DNA of 64,000 bases from Romboutsia lituseburensis. Lineage in GTDB: Bacteria > Bacillota > Clostridia > Peptostreptococcales > Peptostreptococcaceae. The stretch is from contig NZ_JANQBQ010000001.1 of the NCBI RefSeq assembly GCF_024723825.1, forward strand, positions 930,001-994,000. Reading direction: 5' to 3'. Positions 63,071 through 64,000 of the stretch are shown here, in pieces. Both the position numbers and the translations under genes were made by a program. The notes beneath the pieces were generated by a model. It was given only the letters and a program-made list of their open reading frames with translations. It did not search any database and was not told the origin of the DNA. The number at the start of each line of letters is the position of its first letter. Position 1 is the stretch's first letter.

Positions 63071-63262
63071 TTATTCACTTTTTTTTAGGTATATTGCATA
63101 ATCTGGACATCTTTGTTCACATTGACCACACCCTATGCATTTATTAGGATTTGTTACACTTATTGAATCCTCTTTTAACTCTAATATTTTTACTGGACAA
63201 TATTCAACACAAATACCACATTTTTTGCACCATGATTTTTTTACTACCAATGTCTTTTTCAT
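63071..63262 (-). CDS. korD: 2-oxoglutarate/2-oxoacid:ferredoxin oxidoreductase delta subunit (2[4Fe-4S] ferredoxin)
   Basis: 63 residues with two classical clusters: CKKCGICVEYCP (residues 12-23) and CIGCGQCEQRCP (about 42-53). Passes electrons from the enzyme to ferredoxin. First gene of korDABC. GGGGGAG precedes the ATG. Confidence 0.94.
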   Translation of the reverse strand: MKKTLVVKKSWCKKCGICVEYCPVKILELKEDSISVTNPNKCIGCGQCEQRCPDYAIYLKKSE

Positions 63263-63354
63263 AAACTCCCCCCTTAACTCTATAGCGTTTTTAACTTAAT
63301 TAATTCTCCCTATATTAAGCTTATTTATTAGTTATATAAATATTCTTATTTAAA

Positions 63355-63386
63355 TAAAAAAAACCATGCTATAAAGCATGGTTTAA
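63355..63386 (-). terminator. Rho-independent terminator after mnmM
   Basis: AAACCATGCT / AGCATGGTTT stem, 4-base loop, eight T's on the minus strand, overlapping the stop codon region of mnmM. Confidence 0.88.
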
Positions 63387-63964
63387 TATTCTTTCTTCTT
63401 CTCTATCAAAACTAATTGTGGTGGATTATTTATTTGGTTAATAAATCCACACTCAAGTACGTTAAATTCGTTTTGATCTAGCGTTTTAACAAAATCATAT
63501 ACACTATTTTTTTCCTCTGGCCCACCTTCATGTCCAGTGTAAATAGCAATACTTACTATCCCATGAGGTTTCAATAGTTTTAAGCTATGCTCTATAGCTT
63601 TTATCGTTGTATTTGGTTTTGTTATAATCATATGCTTTGCTCTTGGTAAATATCCCAAGTTAAACACAACACATGAAATTTTTTTTGCAACGTACTTGTC
63701 CATATTTTCATGACCATCTAATATTAACTCTACACGGTCTTGTAAATTTTCTTTTTCAAGTCTTTTCTTAGTTGATTTTAAGGCTTCTTCCTGAACATCA
63801 AAACTATATACATATCCATTTTCTCCGACTTTTTCAGCCAGATACTTTGTATCATATCCATTTCCCATTGTAGCATCTACTACAATATCGCCTTCTTTTA
63901 TAACTTGATCTAGGTAAAGTTTATTTATATCCGTAACCTTTGTTAAATATTTTGCTTTTTTCAT
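63383..63964 (-). CDS. mnmM: tRNA (mnm5s2U34) methyltransferase MnmM (YtqB family)
   Basis: 193-residue class I SAM-dependent methyltransferase. VVDATMGNGYDT (SAM-binding motif I, about residues 28-39), 'YSFDVQEEAL', 'FNLGYLPRAKH' (about 107, the catalytic N-x-x-Y-like motif of the family) and IAIYTGHEGGPEE. The YtqB family, now MnmM, makes the final methylation of the wobble uridine in Gram-positives lacking MnmC. AGAGGTG precedes the ATG. Upstream, the last nine codons of another minus-strand frame (ending TAG at 63974) may be the tail of a preceding gene, outside the window. Confidence 0.88.
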   Translation of the reverse strand: MKKAKYLTKVTDINKLYLDQVIKEGDIVVDATMGNGYDTKYLAEKVGENGYVYSFDVQEEALKSTKKRLEKENLQDRVELILDGHENMDKYVAKKISCVVFNLGYLPRAKHMIITKPNTTIKAIEHSLKLLKPHGIVSIAIYTGHEGGPEEKNSVYDFVKTLDQNEFNVLECGFINQINNPPQLVLIEKKKEY

Positions 63965-64000
63965 AAAACACCTCTATTTAAGACCTTTTAGGTATTGTAT

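Noticed and set aside
63974-64000. Last nine codons of a minus-strand frame ending TAG at 63974
   Set aside because: It could be the 3' end of a gene beyond the right edge, but eight residues (IQYLKGLK) cannot be supported.

Overview
The window is a stretch of AT-rich chromosome from an anaerobic, spore-forming Clostridia, most likely a member of the Peptostreptococcaceae (the group of Clostridioides, Paraclostridium, Paeniclostridium, Romboutsia and Terrisporobacter). The evidence is the base composition, a SpoVAF-type GerA protein, cysteine-rich coat/exosporium-like proteins, sigma-K-type promoters, a 4-hydroxybutyrate dehydrogenase very like the Clostridium kluyveri enzyme, a 2-oxoacid:ferredoxin oxidoreductase (korDABC), and the mutS-mutL-miaA-hfq block. 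The species assignment is inference. I saw no rRNA, tRNA, CRISPR array, prophage or insertion sequence. Most genes lie on the minus strand.

Layout. 1-8.7 kb: end-truncated membrane-anchored protein, orphan 142-aa protein, a large two-propeller sensor kinase, SpoVAF-like protein, two membrane proteins, a DMT exporter. 8.8-17.3 kb: murJ, NAD kinase, CNT nucleoside transporter, a frameshifted small gene, MATE and DMT transporters, an M42 aminopeptidase. 17.4-23.2 kb: an NAD module, nadA-nadB-nadC and niaX-niaR. Two promoters in it carry an identical NiaR-type operator across the predicted start site. 23.3-28.1 kb: five cysteine-rich proteins (three with paired CCCK modules, two paralogous helical ones) plus a divergent CdeC-like protein under a sigma-K-type promoter. 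This is a probable spore-surface cluster. 28.1-34.6 kb: mutS-mutL-miaA-hfq. 34.9-43.4 kb: AIM24 protein, a membrane protein frameshifted in a poly-A tract, YkgJ, PHP phosphatase, ABC transporter, 4-hydroxybutyrate dehydrogenase and DinG. 43.6-45.9 kb: a YtrA-type GntR regulator with its DUF1648 partner, and a TrkA-C membrane protein. 46-52.4 kb: the glycerol regulon.

The glycerol regulon (glpP, glpFK, and a three-gene glycerol-3-phosphate oxidoreductase operon) is read from the same strand. Both target operons have a promoter, a cre-like box and a similar leader terminator of the kind GlpP antiterminates. 52.6-59.6 kb: HAD phosphatase, a small secreted protein, a lipoprotein cyclophilin, adenosine deaminase behind a complete adenine riboswitch, a Tet(M)-like ribosome-binding GTPase, a HicB-like/HEPN-like two-domain protein, and an Asn/Cys-rich small protein with a second sigma-K-type promoter. 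59.6-64 kb: korDABC with a trailing RpiR regulator, and mnmM.

Start codons were chosen by Shine-Dalgarno placement. In many genes the first in-frame start lies upstream of, or inside, the ribosome-binding site and a start further in is preferred. The most striking observations are the cysteine-rich spore-surface cluster, the adenine riboswitch on add, two genes each knocked out of frame by one base in an A-run directly after ATG, the HicB/HEPN-like fusion, and the fully readable glycerol and niacin regulatory circuits.
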